This document shows, in pieces, positions 1 through 13,135 of a stretch of DNA of 64,000 bases. Source of the DNA: Apis mellifera (lineage: Eukaryota; Arthropoda; Insecta; Hymenoptera; Apidae). Each line of letters begins with the position of its first letter. Position 1 is the first letter of the stretch. The position numbers and the translations under genes were made by a program. The notes beneath the pieces are model-generated. The model was given only the letters and a program-made list of their open reading frames with translations, did no database searches and was not told where the DNA came from. The DNA is taken from NCBI RefSeq assembly GCF_003254395.2, contig NC_037648.1, forward strand, positions 5,525,635 to 5,589,634, given 5' to 3'.

Positions 1-1150
1 AGATATTTACATACATGATCGACGTGTGCTGCGGCCTATCCGTCTCACCGACATTATTCGTGCCTCCTGTTAATCCTTGCACTTGTACGTTAGTTGCAAT
101 GCTAGTTCTTGCTGGATGTCTTGCACTATTTTTCAGTATTTTTTTTGCGCTAAGTGGCGTGGCTGTCACGCACATTGTCTTGCGCGGTATCACGATCACC
201 TTTGTAACACGCACTTTGAAAGAATGCCGTTGTCGCGTGCACAAAAACAAATGTCGGTCGCAATTGGTAACAAGGGCTGAACAATAAATTGAGCTCACAC
301 AAAAATGTAGATCGCGAAATAAAGCAAGAAAAGATGCGCAAAGCATACGTGAAAATTTCGAAGAAACAATCTTCGACAGAATTTATCCGAGGCCTAGCGC
401 GTGGTGATTTATATGCACTTGTGTGAGATATAATAAGGACTGATTCGTGACGAAGGAGAAGGAACGTGTCGATTCCTTGATGAGACAAAAACTTATTGAT
501 GTGATGAAACACTATGGTGGTACGATTCGTTGGTTCATGCGAGATAAACCCCGCACCAATGAATGTAAATAAAAACTCGCGTTTCGTTCGTTTACAGATC
601 CCACCTCATAGCGCACCGCGGACCTACTGAGTGACTGACTGACTGAGTGACTGCCGCGAGCTTCGAGCCACGAGCTACCCTGCGTGGGTGCACACGCGGT
701 CTCACTGTGTGGAAAGGCAATGAGCACGTTCATTGGTTTGCTTCAGAGGCTGGTCCTCGTGGGGGATGCCTTGACCAATCATCGTCCGTGAGTCACCACC
801 GTACTACCGAGCAAACTCTACTCGAAGATTTTCCAGCATTCTATCGCGAGCCGTTTCGCGGTGCGTTTTGCTTGGTTTTCTCGTCTTTGTATCTATGTTA
901 TTTTTTGATTTTCTTGTTTGTATCTATGCTCAATGCTCATTTTTTCTTATATATATGTGAACAATTTCACTAGTATTGAAAGTTCGTTATAAAAATTTCG
1001 TGAATTTTTCGAGTGTATAAGTGTCAAAAATTTTAATGGAATTGTTAATTGTGTGATTCGAAATAAATCAAGTGTTATAGGTTATTCAAAATGGATTTCG
1101 AAAATGAAAATTTGTGATGAAACATCGTTACAGAAAAGTGATGTGTTTGA
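1..1150. other. CpG-rich island with promoter / 5'-leader character
   Basis: This stretch is much richer in G, C and CpG than the following 1 kb. Seen: a TGAC/TGAG tetranucleotide run at about 626-653, a CCAAT motif in the 770s (CCAATCATCGTCCG), CpG-rich sequence to about 870, and a TATAAAAA at 988-995 followed by leader-like sequence to about 1150 with only a tiny ATG frame (MDFENENL, then stop). Several unrelated frames are open here on both strands: 15-287 plus with a hydrophobic stretch, 150-512 minus, and 444-572 plus. None is recognisable, and overlapping openness is expected in GC-richer DNA. A promoter or first-exon region of an unseen gene is the likeliest reading, but it is inferred from composition only. 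Confidence 0.35.
626..653. repeat. TGAC/TGAG tetranucleotide microsatellite
   Basis: Short run of ACTG/AGTG tetramers (ACTGAGTGACTGACTGACTG and continuing) inside the CpG-rich island at the left edge of the window. Confidence 0.7.
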
Positions 1151-2200
1151 AAAAGTGTAAATATTTTTTCTTAATTGTTTAAAATTTGGATAATAGTTAA
1201 ACGAGAATGTCATTTAAAGTATTCGACTGATATAATTCTCAAAATCTTTTTAACGCATTTTCTAATAATACCAAAAAAATTTCTTTTCGTGCGTAATAAT
1301 CATATTTTCACAGAACGGCTTCTTGTGTATTATTATCTTACATAGTAGGACAATTCATATTTGTCTAATATTGCTATAATTTTTAAATAAAGATATGTAA
1401 AAAAAAATTAAAAAAAATAATAATTTAAATAATAAAAAATAAGTATTTAATAAATATAAATAGAATTCAACTCAAAACCTAACTCTTGTTGTTGATGGAA
1501 TTAAATATTGATTACATATTGTCATAAAACGAAACATTTGGAATTCAATGAACTTTATTATCATTGCTATTTTATATTTAATGTTAAATTACAATATCTA
1601 AATTACAATATTTAAAATTATCTAACAAAGTTCAATAATCGAATTATTTCTACTATTTAATAAAATGTATATATATAAATTCGATCGTAATCATTTTTTT
1701 TTCTCTTTATTTCTTTGTTGAGTTTTGTGTAATAAACTAAAAATAAATAAAAATACAAAATAATATTATATTTTGAAAGTATTAGTTTGAAAGTATAAAA
1801 ATACATTAAGGAATTAATTTGGCTGTCTTGAATGAAGTTATATTTGTAATGAAATTTTAAAAATTATCAATGTTAATTAATTTTCTTTTAACAATATTAA
1901 ATTCTGTGGTGAAAAAACATATATAGTTTTTTAGCTGAGTTTTATGTGAATATTTTTATATGATTTCATAAAATTTTTAAATTTTTAAATTTACGCATAA
2001 AATTATAATAAATGTTAAAATTATGTATACATAGAAAATTCATAATTTATAATTTATTAATGTTTTAATGTTATTAATTATTGAATTATTTATTATAGAA
2101 AAATTCTGCTTCCTTTCTTTTTGACAGTTATTTGTAAATATCTACAACAATTTTAATTATTTTTTTATTATTACTGAATTCTAATTTAAATTAATAATAA
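1151..2200. other. AT-rich noncoding stretch
   Basis: Very AT-rich with A/T homopolymer runs. No open frame of note, no splice-bounded segment and no repeat structure stands out up to the start of the piggyBac-like element. Confidence 0.7.
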
Positions 2201-3359
2201 CACTAGATTTACGGAACTCGTTAATTTGACAGGTTTTCGTTTTATGTTTAAAAATTCTGAATATGTAAATATTATTCTTTAAATATTACATATTGGTTTT
2301 TAATGATATAATGCAGCAAATATATATTTTTATTCGGTTTCTCTGGAACATTTATATTTTATTATTTCTAGATGTTTTTATGAAAATTTGTCAATTTGCG
2401 AAATAAAAAAAAGGAAATAACAACAAATACAAAAAAAACAATATCAAGCAAATAAATAATATATAACGACTGTTTAGCAATAAATATAATCAAACAAGTT
2501 GTTTATAGCGTTAAAAAAAAATAAGTACTATTTGGAAGCTTAGTAAAAATTTATTTTCGTAAGTGAAGATTTGAATTTTTTAAAATCTATTCAAAAAAAT
2601 ATATTTTTTTACATTTATATTATTATGGGCAAGTCTTCAAAAGATATGGAATTGATAATAAAGAATAATAAAAAGAATAATAAGAAGAATAAATAAATAA
2701 ATAAAGACCAATCTGAATCGGATTCTGATATAAACGAATTATGCGAAAGCGAGGAAGAATTTGATAATATAAATGAAATTGAAGATTCTGACGACAGTGG
2801 GAATGAAAATTATCATAATATCATACAAAAAAAAGTATGTGTATTATTGCAGATATTGAAAGCAAAAATGAAACAAAAGATGCTAATAATGAAGAAAATA
2901 CTGTGAAAGCAGAATCCCGTAGATAACCCCTTCATGTGTTTTATAATTGTTTTTAAATTTGATAGCCATCAATGCCTGGATTATTATATAAAAAGATCAA
3001 AATTATAATAAATTGGTGTAAAATTCTTTCGAATTTTCTCTTTCAATTAAAAAATAGAATTGATAATGACTAGAAAGAATTGATAATAATTATCAGGATG
3101 AACAAAAGCTTATTAGCTTAAATTCAGTGTCTGTAGTCTATTTTGCATGTTAAATCTAGTATATATGCGGAAAGTATACATTCAAGATAGAGTTTACATA
3201 TAAAAAATATATTGAAGACAATAGTAAATAAAAATCTATAGATTTTAAATAAATAATTTACAAAAAATTGTTTTTTAATATATCCGTAAAAAAGATGGAT
3301 TTTAAATAAAAAAAGATATATAATCAATAAAGATATATAATCAATATCCGTAAATCTAG
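2201..3359 (+). mobile_element. Degenerate piggyBac-like element, copy 1
   Basis: The left end begins CACTAGATTTACGG at 2201 and the right end is its inverse (CCGTAAATCTAG) finishing at 3359 against a TTAA at 3360-3363. The left flank is ATAA, so the target duplication is decayed or the terminus has mutated; the right end also appears to lack two terminal bases (TG) that copy 2 keeps. Body sequence is shared with 19512-20482, and homology stops at both termini. On the plus strand a broken frame from about 2625 starts MGKSSKDMELIIKNN, hits a stop, then reads an acidic Ser/Asp/Glu stretch (SESDSDINE, ESEEEFDNINE, EDSDDSG). Further on, about 2940-2990, another frame gives a hydrophobic segment containing AINAWII. 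piggyBac transposases typically have an acidic N-terminus and a C-terminal segment of this type, so an internally deleted, inactive derivative is inferred. It is about 190 bp longer than copy 2, partly through sequence around 2350-2510 that copy 2 lacks. Confidence 0.7.
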
Positions 3360-3893
3360 TTAAAAAATTAAATGTTGAAAACTTTTAAAAAAATTTTCAT
3401 AATTTTTTATTATTGAATTATGATTAATTCATAGTGATATCTTTGTGATTACGACAATAAATCGCATGTTTAATTTGCACATATCATAAAATTGTAAATG
3501 ATTCATGACAGTATACATTAAATTAATTTTAGGATATAATATATATATTCTATATTTCTATAGAATAGATTACAAAGATGATAGATCAATGATATTTTTA
3601 TGTAGAGATGATATAAGATATAAAAATTAAAAGATATTTAATAAATATAATAAAAATAATTTTCTTATTAATTCTTTTATTTTTTTATTAGTTTTAATAT
3701 TATATAATTGTAATTGAGTTTTTACGCATTTTTCACTTAAATTCATTTATATAAATTTTAATAATATTTTAATAATATTTTGATAATATTTTGAAAAATC
3801 TTTATAAATTCTTGTATTATTCATTTTGAATTTATAAATCATTTTAAAAAAAATTCAGTTCATTTTTTTATGAATACATAAATAGATATATAA

Positions 3894-3894
3894 G

Positions 3895-3929
<35 letters not shown>

Positions 3930-3930
3930 G
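3894..3930. repeat. TA dinucleotide microsatellite
   Basis: Nearly uninterrupted TA repeats with a few TG interruptions. Confidence 0.8.
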
Positions 3931-4029
3931 TATTACATAATTTATAATTGAGTCGTTATAAATTTAAAATAATTATAATTAAATAATTTAATATTTATTT
4001 TAATTTATATTTTATATTTTATATAAGAA

Positions 4030-4225
4030 AAATTATTAATGAATATTATTCTATAAAATATAAACAAAAAATGAAAGAATATATCTTAATCTAAATTGTT
4101 GTAATCATTTGATTCAATTAATATGAAATATTATTAATAAATGTTATTCTAAAAAAAAATAATATATGAAAAAAAATAAAATATTCTAACCTAAATTGTT
4201 ATAATCATTTATGATTCAATGATAT
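4030..4225. repeat. Imperfect tandem duplication, about 100-bp period
   Basis: The pattern ATTATTAAT...TTATTCTA...CTAAATTGTT.TAATCATTT...GATTCAAT occurs twice. CTAAATTGTT sits at 4091 and again at 4191, and ATTATTAAT at about 4032 and 4130. The copies differ by scattered substitutions and small indels, so the duplication is old. Confidence 0.65.
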
Positions 4226-4364
4226 CAATTAAACATTAATTTAGAATTTATTTTTTTAATAATTATTATATGGAATTATGATAATATTAAATAAAAAATA
4301 ATATTAGATTTTCACCGGCATGTATAAAATATAAAAATTAAAATAATACTTTAATAAAATATTG

Positions 4365-4393
<29 letters not shown>

Positions 4394-4402
<9 letters not shown>

Positions 4403-4419
4403 ATATAATATTATAATAT

Positions 4420-4460
<41 letters not shown>

Positions 4461-4489
4461 AGTATATTATAATATTATATTATATTATA
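4394..4489. repeat. Long inverted repeat around a TA core
   Basis: Arms of about 32 bp at 4394-4425 and 4458-4489 are perfect reverse complements, ending ATACTACA on the left and beginning TGTAGTAT on the right. They are separated by a roughly 32-bp TA run, and another TA run lies upstream at about 4368-4398. The whole could extrude a cruciform. It could be a decayed foldback element or a by-product of TA-repeat replication. Confidence 0.75.
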
Positions 4490-4757
4490 ATATTTATTAT
4501 AGTATTATATTTCAATTTCAATTTCTTTTCACTAATATATTAATTTTACAAAAAAAAATAATATTATTTAAATAATTATTCGATTTAATTAAATTTATAT
4601 TATTTATATTTGTTTCTTTTTTTAAAATTCTTTTTACATTCTTTAATTGAGTTTCTATTATAATATTTTTTGTGACAAAAATTCATCATTTCCTTATATG
4701 ATTATAAATCTTCAAATGAAACTATAAGATAATAAGAAAAATGTATTCACCAGTATA

Positions 4758-4853
4758 CAATTATTATTATTATTGTTATTATTATTGTTGTTGTTGTTAT
4801 GACTGGTGTTGTTGTTGTTGTTGCTATGACTGTTGTTGTTGTTGTTGTTGTTA
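4758..4853. repeat. TTA/TTG trinucleotide microsatellite
   Basis: Runs of TTA then TTG triplets interrupted twice by the same short ATGACTG-type interruption, which suggests duplication of a repeat block. Confidence 0.85.
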
Positions 4854-5099
4854 CATAATATCGTTTAAGTTTATATTTGAACACACTACTAATTATTTTC
4901 TTAATAATAAATATTCATTGTTATTATTAATTTACATATTATTAATTACATTTATTTTTAATAATATTTTTATATCATTAGGAAGTTAAATAATCTAAAA
5001 TATATTTTTAAGTAATAGTAAATATACAAGAGAAACGAATTTATCCTATTATCTGAATTCAAAATCGTACAAAAAATAAATAAATGAAACGGTGCAATT

Positions 5100-5570
5100 T
5101 TTGAAAGTGTTATAGATACTACAATTCTGCAAAAACGAATTGATACTTGGATACTTGGATGATAATTTGTACCTGTGAATGTACCAGTTGCTCAAATTTT
5201 CTCGCTTTTCGAGTATGGGCCAGTCTACTCGGAGGTCGACCAGGTGTGTCGGATCCTGAATATTCGCTGACTAGTGTGCACCTAAGTATTAAGTGTTTTT
5301 CACAAGCCACCAGTTTACAACGGCTCCTTTTATGTTCTTTTATTAACTCAGAGATTTGACGCTACGTGACCGGTTCGGGTTTCGTCGGATTTGTATTTCG
5401 GAATACTGAGGGATAGCGAGACATGATCGATTTTTTGACGGCTATGGAATTAACGAGATCATCGATAGCGGTGTGTCGAGGAAATGGAATCCGGAGGCGA
5501 CGGAAAACGAGTTTCGTGCGCACGACTATCCAACCATTTGAAATATTCAAGTATTTGAAATTCAAACCAT
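5100..5570. other. GC-elevated, CpG-containing island
   Basis: Non-repetitive sequence with many CpGs (for example near 5220-5260 and 5365-5520) set in AT-rich DNA. Short frames are open on both strands (5119-5310 minus, 5147-5359 plus, 5423-5671 plus). None has a recognisable domain and they overlap one another, so coding is not supported. A conserved regulatory element or an untranslated exon would be compatible. Confidence 0.4.
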
Positions 5571-5679
5571 ATCAAACCTGTTTATTTCTATCAAATCAAA
5601 TAGTATTCGATGTAGTATCTATGTACTATGTAAAGGCATTTAATTTACATCATTTAATTTGTGAAATGTAATATAGTTC

Positions 5680-8600
5680 CATGTGATTTTTTTATGTAGT
5701 AGATCTAGGTAATTGAGTATTAAAAAAGAATATATGATAAATGTATGTATATTTAAAAAACTTTTCTTTTTTTCTTTCTTTTATACTCATTTTATTCACA
5801 TTTAGACAAATTTTATATTAAAAAAAATTGTTATACATATCAATAATTAAAAAAAAAAATGTTGGCAATTAAATAAGATGTTTAAAAAAGTTATATTTAT
5901 TACAAAGGACAAGATTTTGAACATTTTCTTATATAAAAGAATCGATCGGTCTTAATTTTTCGAAAAATGTAAAAAAGAATTATATTATGATATATATTTT
6001 GATTACATAGATATATCTGTATGTGTTGGAAAGTTTTGCATATTCTTCGATAATGCGAAAATAAAAATATAAAATAATTCTTTTATAAAAATTACAATGA
6101 TCCAAGTTATGATAATAAAAATATCAGCTTCATATTTAATATCGATTATTGTAATATAGATCATTATAATTTCGCTTGCTTATAAAAATTGTTTTATTTT
6201 TTATTTTTACATTTTGCGGAAAATAAGCTGTCTATGTATAAATGTGATAATTTGTACAGAATATTCAAGTTCAGTATGAATTAGAATTAAAAATATTTTA
6301 TTATTAATTGCGTACCATTGCAATGTGTTTATATTAATGATGTTAGAATGTTTATGCATGTTCTCATGGTATATATATAAATGAGCAAGTAGCAATTTTT
6401 TTAAAAATCAAAAATAATGATCAAACGATTTTTACATATAGAAGAAAAAGTTATCGAAAATTTTGTTCTCTATAATATATTTAAAAATCATCAAATTGAG
6501 ATTTTTTTCTATAGAAGAAAGTATTTGAAGTTAATCCTCTGTTTTTTTATCTTTGTTAGTAAATGTAAATATAATAATTGGAAATTATTAATTGAAATTA
6601 TAATACATTATTTTTATTAATATATAATATTTTAACAAAATTATATTTTATTTTCATATCTTCAGATAGCAATCTTACACTGTTACTCGTTAACTAAATA
6701 TTATTGTATAATTATTGTAAAAAGACTTTCTAGCATCTATGTAATCTCTCTATATAGATTTTAATTTTGTTGGAATCGTATTACTTATCAACATTGTAAG
6801 TAAAAAAATTGTTATATTATTATTATACAAATTAATAGCTTAATAATTATTGTTTTTATATATTATATTAATTATTTTTATATTAATTATTATATTATAT
6901 TAATTATATTAATAATTTAATGTACATAAAATATAAAAAATTTTTATAATAATATATGTAATAATATATGTATATAAAATGAATATATATTTTTTTTAAT
7001 TTTTTTTCCATAGAAATTAAAGGGATGAATTATATATATATTTTTTATTTTATTTATTAATTTTTGTTTATGAATTTAAGATTTTGAGCTTATATTAATT
7101 TTTTTAGATTAAAAAATTAATTTGATTTTGAATAAATGATCAAAAAACGTTAGAAAGAGATAAAATATATATTTTCTTCGGAAATTATCAAAACTTTTTA
7201 TTCATTAAAAAAATAGATGTAAAATAGATTCTTTGTTCATTAAATTGAATTATTTTTTTAAATATTCGATGTACAAAAATAAAAAATATTAATAATTTGA
7301 TAAAAGTTGTTGATTTGAAAGGAGAAAAGGATGAAATCAGTTATAAAAAACTTTCCCCTATAAAAAAAAATTCATATTATCAATTTTTAAATATCTATAG
7401 AAGGCAAGATTTTCAACTTCATTTTTTGTTAGTTTTATTAATATAAATAAAAATAAATTTCTATTTATCAATTTTTAAAAATATTTATAAAATATATATA
7501 AAAATTAAGACTAAAAATATATGGCTATATTGAAAACTATTTAATAATCAACGAAAAAATTGTTTATTTATTTTCTGCTTGTTAAATAATCTTTTCTCGA
7601 ATAAATAAGATTGCAATTATTATTTATTATGCACGTATTATTAATTAATATGAATATAGAATATTTCACAGATAAAGATATGTTTCTAAAAACAATTGAA
7701 AACAGTTACAAAAAAGAAATGAATCTATCTATATTTCTACGTTATTAATATATAAATATAATTAATCTTTAAACAACGTGATTTATTGTAAATATTTTCT
7801 GTTTTAATATTTTAAATTTTGAATGGTTATATATTATTCTATCTTATTTTATTTCAAATTAATCTATTCAGTTCATCACCATATGTTTTATTCGTTGAAA
7901 GAAAAGACAGAATAAAATATTTCTCTTGCATTACAATGACTACTAGTATGTTCTTAAATTATCAAGTCAATTATTAAGTCAATTATCAATTATTTTGTCT
8001 TAAATTATCAAGAAATTTTTAAAATGTTCCACGTTAAAATATTTAATTAATAAATAAGTAAATCATGTAATATATATCATAAGTCATAATTTTTAATTTT
8101 CTTTTAATCCTTATGATTGTTAATAATTTTTTTTTTATTTTAACTTACTTTCTTAAGAATAAATATAATGACATACATATACGTATATAAAATAAAGTAA
8201 AAATATCTAATAGAAAATGACATAATTGATGAAAAACAATATAAAAGTTTGCAATTTAATGAAAATTTTTTAAAAAAATATATATATATTTATTTATTAT
8301 AACTTAAAAATTTTTTATATCGATATAAAATAAAATATTATTATAATATAGTATAAAATATTATTATATAGTATAATATTTTATTTCATATATATTAAAA
8401 ATTAAATTTCAAATGAAAGATTAAATTTTTAAGAGAATCAAAAATTATACATATATTTTCGTGTGTTAATGGGTTATTTTCATGTTAATTGGTTTTTAAC
8501 TTTATATATTTCAAAAAGTTACTGAATAAATAATCATGATTATAGTATATATTATAGTACATATCTATATTTATAAATTTTTGTATTATAAAATGAATCT

Positions 8601-10470
8601 AATATCTTAGTTTTATTTTTTAGTTTAATCAGTATTGAAATTGGATAAATGAAATGAAAAATAAATTTAATTTCTTTCATAATAAATCTTTCATATATTG
8701 AAATTTCAAGATAAAATAATAAAATTTATTTTAATCTGAATCTTTCTTAAAAAAGAAAAACTTTTAAATTTTATTTAGACAAGTATTCATGATTTTTTAT
8801 ATTATGTTTATTGGATAAATAGTTAAGTTGAATTAATTTTAAATTGTTTTTTTTAAATTGCATCTATTATAGATATACATACTTTTTCAAAGATTCTATT
8901 AGAATATTTATTTTTCACTTTATGGAATGAATCAGTACAAATTAGAAATATTGAAAGAAAAAAAAAAATTTTTAATAAAATTGCATTTATTGTTTAAAAG
9001 AAATGAAATTTTATTCGATATCTTATTTATTGAATTTTTTAAAAGATTCTTTCTACTTTAAAATTAGTATAATATAGTAAAATAAGTAAGTTAAAATAAG
9101 TATCTATATATTTGATCAAAATAATTCCAATGGTTATTTATGATATCGGTATTTTTATTATTTTACATTTATGAAAAATCATAAAATTTTTTGAAATATA
9201 ATTATAATTATAATCATTTAAATATAGGTATTTTTAAATGTTACTTTTGTATTGTATATGTAGTTTCTACAAATGTTTGCTGCCTAAATAGTTACAATTT
9301 TGAAGTTATTATTTATTGTTAAAATTCTAAAAAGATATGATATTCAAATTTTTATTTTTGTAATAGAGTAATATATCTATAATAAAATAATTTCTTTATC
9401 TATTCTTAATAATGTAACAATATTTTGTTAATATAATATTGTTAATAAATTAAATAATATTCTTTAAAATAAAATAATATTGTAAAATAATTAATAAATA
9501 TTTTACTTCATTTATGATTATATATTATTTATTAATTTAACAATTTGAAAACACTTTTAGGACAATAATTAAAGTTACAATTATAAAAATAATTTTTATG
9601 TTTTATATGTAATATAAATATAAATTTAAAATATTTTACAGTAAATCAAAATATAAACGAAACAAAGAACATAGATGTTAAAAAAATAAAAAATTATGGT
9701 TTAATATATACTTAATTAATTAATTTAATAAATCAAAAAATAATTATTTTTAATTATTATAATTAAATTAAATAAAATATCTCAAAAAGAAAAATTGATA
9801 GAAAGTACCAATAAAAAAATAAAGAAAAATGAAAAATTTATTTGGCATAGAAATAAAATATAGAATATTTTAAAAAAAGAATTTTTTATATTAAACGGAA
9901 ACATGTTATTGAATCAAGATGAAGAAGTATTGAAATAAATATATACTTTAAATTTTTATGAAAATGAAACATATTATAAAAATATTATTTTAATTTTTTA
10001 AGTTTATAAAATATTTGATTATTTGTTTAAAATCAAAATTTATTTCTTCGTAATATTTGTTTTATTATTATTAAAGTAACGATAAAAAATTTTTGCATCT
10101 CTATCTATAACTATTCAACATGCAAAATATTTTTATTATTTTATATAAATAGATATATAATATATACTTATTTTACAGATATGTAGAATGTAAAAGTTAT
10201 AAATTTATATAATAATGAATTAGAATCATATTATAATGATATATTTGTTTTCTATAAATTTTCTCATTTTCTATAGCTTATACAAAAATAATTACATGCC
10301 AAAAATATTTTTCTTCATTTGATAGGAAAAAATCAAGTCGAAGAAATACTGAATTGAATTACTTAATTGAAATAATATATAATATTTGAAAAAAAAAAGA
10401 GAGGAAAAATATAGTAATAATGATCAATAAGAAGCTGCAAACGATATTATTTTTTCTCAGCAATGGTAGG
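5680..10470. other. AT-rich noncoding desert
   Basis: Nearly 5 kb of A/T-dominated sequence with homopolymer runs and short TA repeats. The frames at 6207-6395 minus and 6417-6620 plus have low-complexity Ile/Lys/Phe/Tyr/Asn composition and are not credible genes. I see no transposon ends or GC-rich islands here. Confidence 0.7.
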
Positions 10471-10479
10471 CGAGAAGAA

Positions 10480-10890
10480 TAAATTGGCGCGTTTGATCGA
10501 ATAGACAATTACATGACTAGTAATAAGCAATATAATAAATGGTGATCAAACAAACAGGCTTCAAAGGCGTTACCGAGCTCTTTCAGCAGAAATCCCAGAG
10601 TTCTGGTAACGCGGTATCAAAGAGCCCCGGGAATTTCATCTGAAGTTCTCTTTCTTCTTTTGCATCGGGTTGAGTCTCGTTATTCCTATAAAGTATAGTT
10701 AGTTGGGTGTGAAAGGGAACCCTGAAAAATCTGGCCACGTTCGCGGAGAAAGCAAACTTTTACGCCACCGCAGTTTATAATTCCGTCCGTGTTAGCGAGA
10801 AACTCAATTAACAGATTTTTACTTTGTCGCCGGAAAAGGAATCATAATACATGAACTGGCGAAATTTCGTTTTCTTCCCGGAAAAATTAA
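10480..10890. other. GC-elevated island (possible regulatory element)
   Basis: Complex, CpG-bearing sequence between AT-rich flanks, including GGCGCGTTTGATCG near 10486 and CAAAGAGCCCCGGGAATTTC near 10620. No long frame is open, so coding is unlikely unless it is a very short exon. It resembles the isolated complex islands seen throughout this window. Confidence 0.4.
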
Positions 10891-10894
10891 AAAA

Positions 10895-12850
10895 AAAATA
10901 TAGTATCGTTACAAAGATTTGAGTAGATTAATTGGATTCATATAAATGTATAGAAAATTTTTAGTAGATCAAATTTTCAAATGGCTTAATTCTATTACAA
11001 ATATTGAAATGTAAGATTTCCATTAGATTTTTGTTTTTATATTTGAATTAATATAAATTATTCAGAAGGCATTCATTTGAATTAAAATTTATTAAATACA
11101 AAACAGTGTTAAACTCTCACTATATATAAATTTAATGAAAAAAATATACAAAAAAAAAAAAATTGCGGAGTTATTTTGAAAGAGAAACATTTCTTTCCTA
11201 TTATGCCATTCTATTATATAACTATAAAATTTTTCCTCTACTATTAGATATTTTTTGCAAAAAGAATATATGTTACGAATATTATCATTTTTATTATAAG
11301 TATTTTATTATAAGTATATACATGTAAAAATGTATATTTAAAAGTCTATTTAATAATATTTGTAATAGAATAATACAAATTCAAATAATATAATTAAATT
11401 GTGCAATTTATTATTCACATTAATTAAGATTTAAATTTAGATCTTGCATATTATATTCGTACAATTATATTAATGTAAAATATGATTTGATTAATAATCA
11501 GAAAAATTATTTATAATAATAGAAAAAAAAACTTTCTAAGTTAAAAAAATACATATTTTTGTTCATTAAATTTAAAATAAATTTTCGAGAAATAAAATTA
11601 GTGATATAATTACTTTCATCTTTTTTAAAATTCATATTTTTATAATAAAATTTTTAATTTTATATTTCTATAAATGAAAGCATATTATTCGTAAAAATCA
11701 TTATTTAAGTTATATGGATATTAATGCATAACAATATAATATAATACGAAAACTTAATTTGATTTTTCTAAACATTTATTATCATAATATTAAAATTATA
11801 AAATATTTAAAATATTTGTATCAATTATTTTTATTTAAATGTTAAAAGATATATAAAAAAATATATTTTTGTTCAATTTAAATCGAAAATTTTATATCAT
11901 AAAATGTATTTGTATATCATAATGTATTTAAAATATATTTTTAAAAATAAGAAAAAATGTTTGGAATTGCTATTGTCTTTTTTTTATAATAATCTAATTT
12001 TTAATTTTTAATATTATTTTTTTTGTAAAATTTTTATCATTATTAATAACAATTTATCATTAATAACTACATTAAATAAAAAATTTTATATTTTATACGA
12101 CAAAGAATGCACAACGCAAATATTACTTTTATTTAAAAAAATATAATTATTATTATTTATTTGATCAATTTATACCAAATAAAATACAAATATACTTTTA
12201 TTTAAAAAAATATAATTACTATTATTTATTTGATCAATTTATATTATTATAAATAATATTAAAATTTTACTAAAAATAAATTAATTAGAAAATTTAATAG
12301 AAGTATATTTAATAGAAATATAAAGTATTTTAAGATTTTTGAATAAAAGTATATACATATATATATATATAGTATAAATGTTATATAAATAACATTATGT
12401 CAGAATAATGCTGGAAATTGTAAAAGTAATATAAAATATAAAATTCATAATTATATTCATAATCTGATTTTATTTAATAAATATGTAAATAATTATTTTT
12501 AATCGCAAAAATATTAAGATAAGAATCTATTGTTCAATTCTCACATAAAGAATAAATTTTAAATTTACATTAAATTATATTAGAATTCCTGAAATAAATA
12601 TATAATACAATATATCGTATATTATAATAAAATCAATCAATGGTGTTCAGTATGATATATATATGATATGATATAACATATATAAGTATATATAATTATA
12701 TATAATGATATGTTAAAAAAAATAATAATAGTGAGAATAATGTCAAATATTATTTTGGTATTTTTTATTGCATATTTTAATTTTATTGAAACTGGATTTG
12801 ATTAAAAGCAATTTAACAAAATTAGAATCTAAAACAAAACATTCGATTTT
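10895..12850. other. AT-rich noncoding stretch
   Basis: No gene is supported. It contains a 69-bp-period tandem duplication (12126-12243) and TA runs near 12355-12370 and 12650-12705. The rest is A/T-rich sequence without visible structure. Confidence 0.7.
12126..12243. repeat. Tandem duplication, 69-bp period
   Basis: A block of about 48 bp beginning CTTTTATTTAAAAAAATATA and ending TTTGATCAATTTATA starts at 12126 and is repeated at 12195 with a single visible substitution. This indicates a recent local duplication. Confidence 0.8.
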
Positions 12851-12859
12851 CGAAATGAT

Positions 12860-13135
12860 TGTTTTGCAGCAAGGAAGATTAAACAGCAATGAAAGCAAAT
12901 GGAAATGGAGGACATACATTTACAAAGCGGTAGCAACTGCATTGTTATCTTCAACCTCTAATTTGCAGCTCTTGTTTCTCGTTTTTGACAGTCTTTGACG
13001 ATAGGTAATATATGCTAGAGCAAAGTTCTTTGAAGATCGACATGGATATGTACAAAGCAGGCGAAACGACGGCAAACTAAACCGCGTATCTCTCATTTCA
13101 TTACATTTCATCAAAATTTTCTTAATTTGCATGTA
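12860..13135. other. GC-elevated island
   Basis: Complex sequence of about 275 bp. Acceptor-like TTTTGCAG lies near 12868 and a donor-like GATAG|GTAATA near 13001 on the plus strand, but the frame open across most of the interval (QQGRLNSNESKW...) hits a stop just before the donor, so a coding exon is not supported. An overlapping minus-strand frame (12920-13132) is also open and unrecognised. Confidence 0.35.

Larger units (their letters stand above)
3360..5099. other. AT-rich noncoding stretch with microsatellites
   Basis: No coding region is supported. The interval holds TA-dinucleotide runs, an imperfect 100-bp tandem duplication, a long inverted repeat and a trinucleotide repeat, each listed separately. 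The open frame at 4741-4989 only translates the TTG/TTA trinucleotide repeat into Tyr/Cys runs and is not a gene. Confidence 0.7.

Noticed and set aside
15..287. 90-residue frame with a hydrophobic stretch (possible membrane protein)
   Set aside because: An overlapping frame on the opposite strand is equally open, no family is recognised, and no promoter or splice context supports it.
3124..3327. Minus-strand frame shared with the one at 20266-20604
   Set aside because: The similarity reflects the two piggyBac-like copies; the second frame also runs across the element boundary, and the elements' coding traces are on the plus strand.
4741..4989. 82-residue open frame with Tyr/Cys runs
   Set aside because: It is the translation of the TTA/TTG trinucleotide microsatellite followed by AT-rich sequence.
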